A stretch of 64,000 nt of DNA from Micavibrio aeruginosavorus ARL-13 (lineage in GTDB: Bacteria > Pseudomonadota > Alphaproteobacteria > Micavibrionales > Micavibrionaceae): positions 744,001-808,000 of the forward strand of contig NC_016026.1 of the NCBI RefSeq assembly GCF_000226315.1, read 5' to 3'. The notes below the pieces were generated by a model. The model ran no database searches. It saw only the letters and a program-made list of their open reading frames with translations, and had not been told where the DNA came from. This document shows, in pieces, positions 63,344 through 64,000 of the stretch. Position numbers and translations under genes: made by a program. Numbering within the stretch: position 1 is the first letter of the stretch; every line of letters begins with the position of its first letter.

Positions 63344-64000
63344 TTACAGAAGGAAAATCGTTGCCAGACCAAGGAAGGCAAAGAAGCCTATAATATCGGT
63401 CATGGTGGTTAAGAAGACAGCCGAGGCCACAGCCGGGTCGGCCCCCAGTTTGTTCAGCACAATCGGGATTCCTGCGCCAAACAAACCGGCATTGATCAGG
63501 TTGATGATCAACGCCATGCCAATGACGACGCCCAGCATGGGATTGCTGAACGCAAATCCGGCGACGCAACCGATCAGGATGGCAAAGATGCACCCGTTGA
63601 TCGCGCCGACCAGAATTTCTTTGATCACGATGCGGCGTTCGTTGATGGATGACAATTCCCGTGTGGCCAAGGCGCGCACCGCCACGGTCAGGGCCTGTGT
63701 TCCGGCATTCCCGCCCATGGAGGCCACTATCGGCATCAACGCGGCCAGTGCGACCAGTTGCTCAATCGTATTGCTGAACAGAGAAATGACTGCCGCTGCG
63801 GAAAAGGCCGTAAACAGGTTTACAAACAGCCACGGAAACCGCGCCCATGTTGTACCGCGGATGTTGCTGTACAAGTCGTCCTGTCCCACACCGCCGAGTT
63901 TCAGGAAGTCTTCCTGTGCTTCTTCGTCGATAACGTCGACGATGTCGTCAACGGTGACCACACCGATCAAGCGACCGGATTCATCAACAACCGGGGCGGA
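63344..64000 (-). CDS. mgtE: magnesium transporter MgtE, 5' part beyond window
   Basis: The frame runs through the right edge; 218 C-terminal codons are seen. It begins inside a CBS domain (SAPVVDESGRLIGVVTVDD), then LYSNIRGTTWARFPWLFVN and five membrane helices with MPIVASMGGNAGTQALTV and a VFLTTMTDIIGFFAF ending, all MgtE signatures. It is a Mg2+ channel gated by its cytoplasmic domain. The GNAT gene follows. Confidence 0.94.
   Translation of the reverse strand, partial: SAPVVDESGRLIGVVTVDDIVDVIDEEAQEDFLKLGGVGQDDLYSNIRGTTWARFPWLFVNLFTAFSAAAVISLFSNTIEQLVALAALMPIVASMGGNAGTQALTVAVRALATRELSSINERRIVIKEILVGAINGCIFAILIGCVAGFAFSNPMLGVVIGMALIINLINAGLFGAGIPIVLNKLGADPAVASAVFLTTMTDIIGFFAFLGLATIFLL

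Noticed and set aside
62805-63593. Longer 262-residue version of the GNAT protein.
   Set aside because: The extra N-terminus overlaps mgtE in another frame; the start at 63338 sits 5 bp after the mgtE stop.
1-64000. tRNA, rRNA, riboswitch or integrase genes.
   Set aside because: I scanned by eye for TPsiC-like arms, conserved rRNA stretches and integrase motifs and found none. Weak RNA genes could be missed without a covariance search.

Overview
The window comes from an alphaproteobacterium of about 54-58% GC by eye. Evidence: an FlbD/FlbT/FlaF flagellar regulatory set, 5-aminolevulinate synthase (Shemin haem route), and the gene groups xseB-ispA-dxs, ispH...thrB-rnhA and pdxH...fabI-aroC. 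FlhF and FlhG suggest a polar flagellum. A Micavibrio-like lineage is a plausible guess, but no marker gene in the window settles it. No rRNA, tRNA, CRISPR array, prophage or classical insertion sequence was recognised.

Layout. Positions 1-22000 are mostly motility genes on the minus strand: a GGDEF-like protein cut by the left edge, a FliK-like protein, flhG-flhF, a DUF3137 membrane protein, flhA, flbD, a motA-type stator gene, fliN-fliH-fliG-fliF, then a FlaG-like gene (plus strand), flaF-flbT and a large flagellin. FlbD and FlbT are the likely transcriptional and post-transcriptional regulators of this set. Positions 22000-39000 hold metabolic and envelope genes: ppdK, ygfZ, a GT9 glycosyltransferase, a YejA-like binding protein, a macrodomain protein, two PfkB kinases, a TetR regulator, hemA, a response regulator translationally coupled to an Hpt-like protein, a TPP enzyme and a pterin dehydratase. 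Also here is an unlisted 59-residue YjfB-like motility gene. Positions 39000-64000 carry htpG, pdxH, fabI, aroC, sppA, the isoprenoid genes dxs, ispA and ispH, xseB, an HDAC-like deacetylase, an AGE-family isomerase, thrB-rnhA, a class A PBP and the end of mgtE (cut by the right edge).

The most unusual structure is a family of short palindromic elements scattered between genes. Most are about 68 bp: two hairpins pointing at each other, beginning GTC and ending GAC. One member (50828-51203), sitting between ispA and dxs, has the same two terminal hairpins but encloses a GIY-YIG nuclease gene. Some short copies keep the sequence found just inside the long copy's ends. This suggests that the long copy is an autonomous element and the short ones are internally deleted derivatives, analogous to REP elements and their RAYT transposases but with a GIY-YIG enzyme. 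This is a hypothesis drawn from the sequence pattern.
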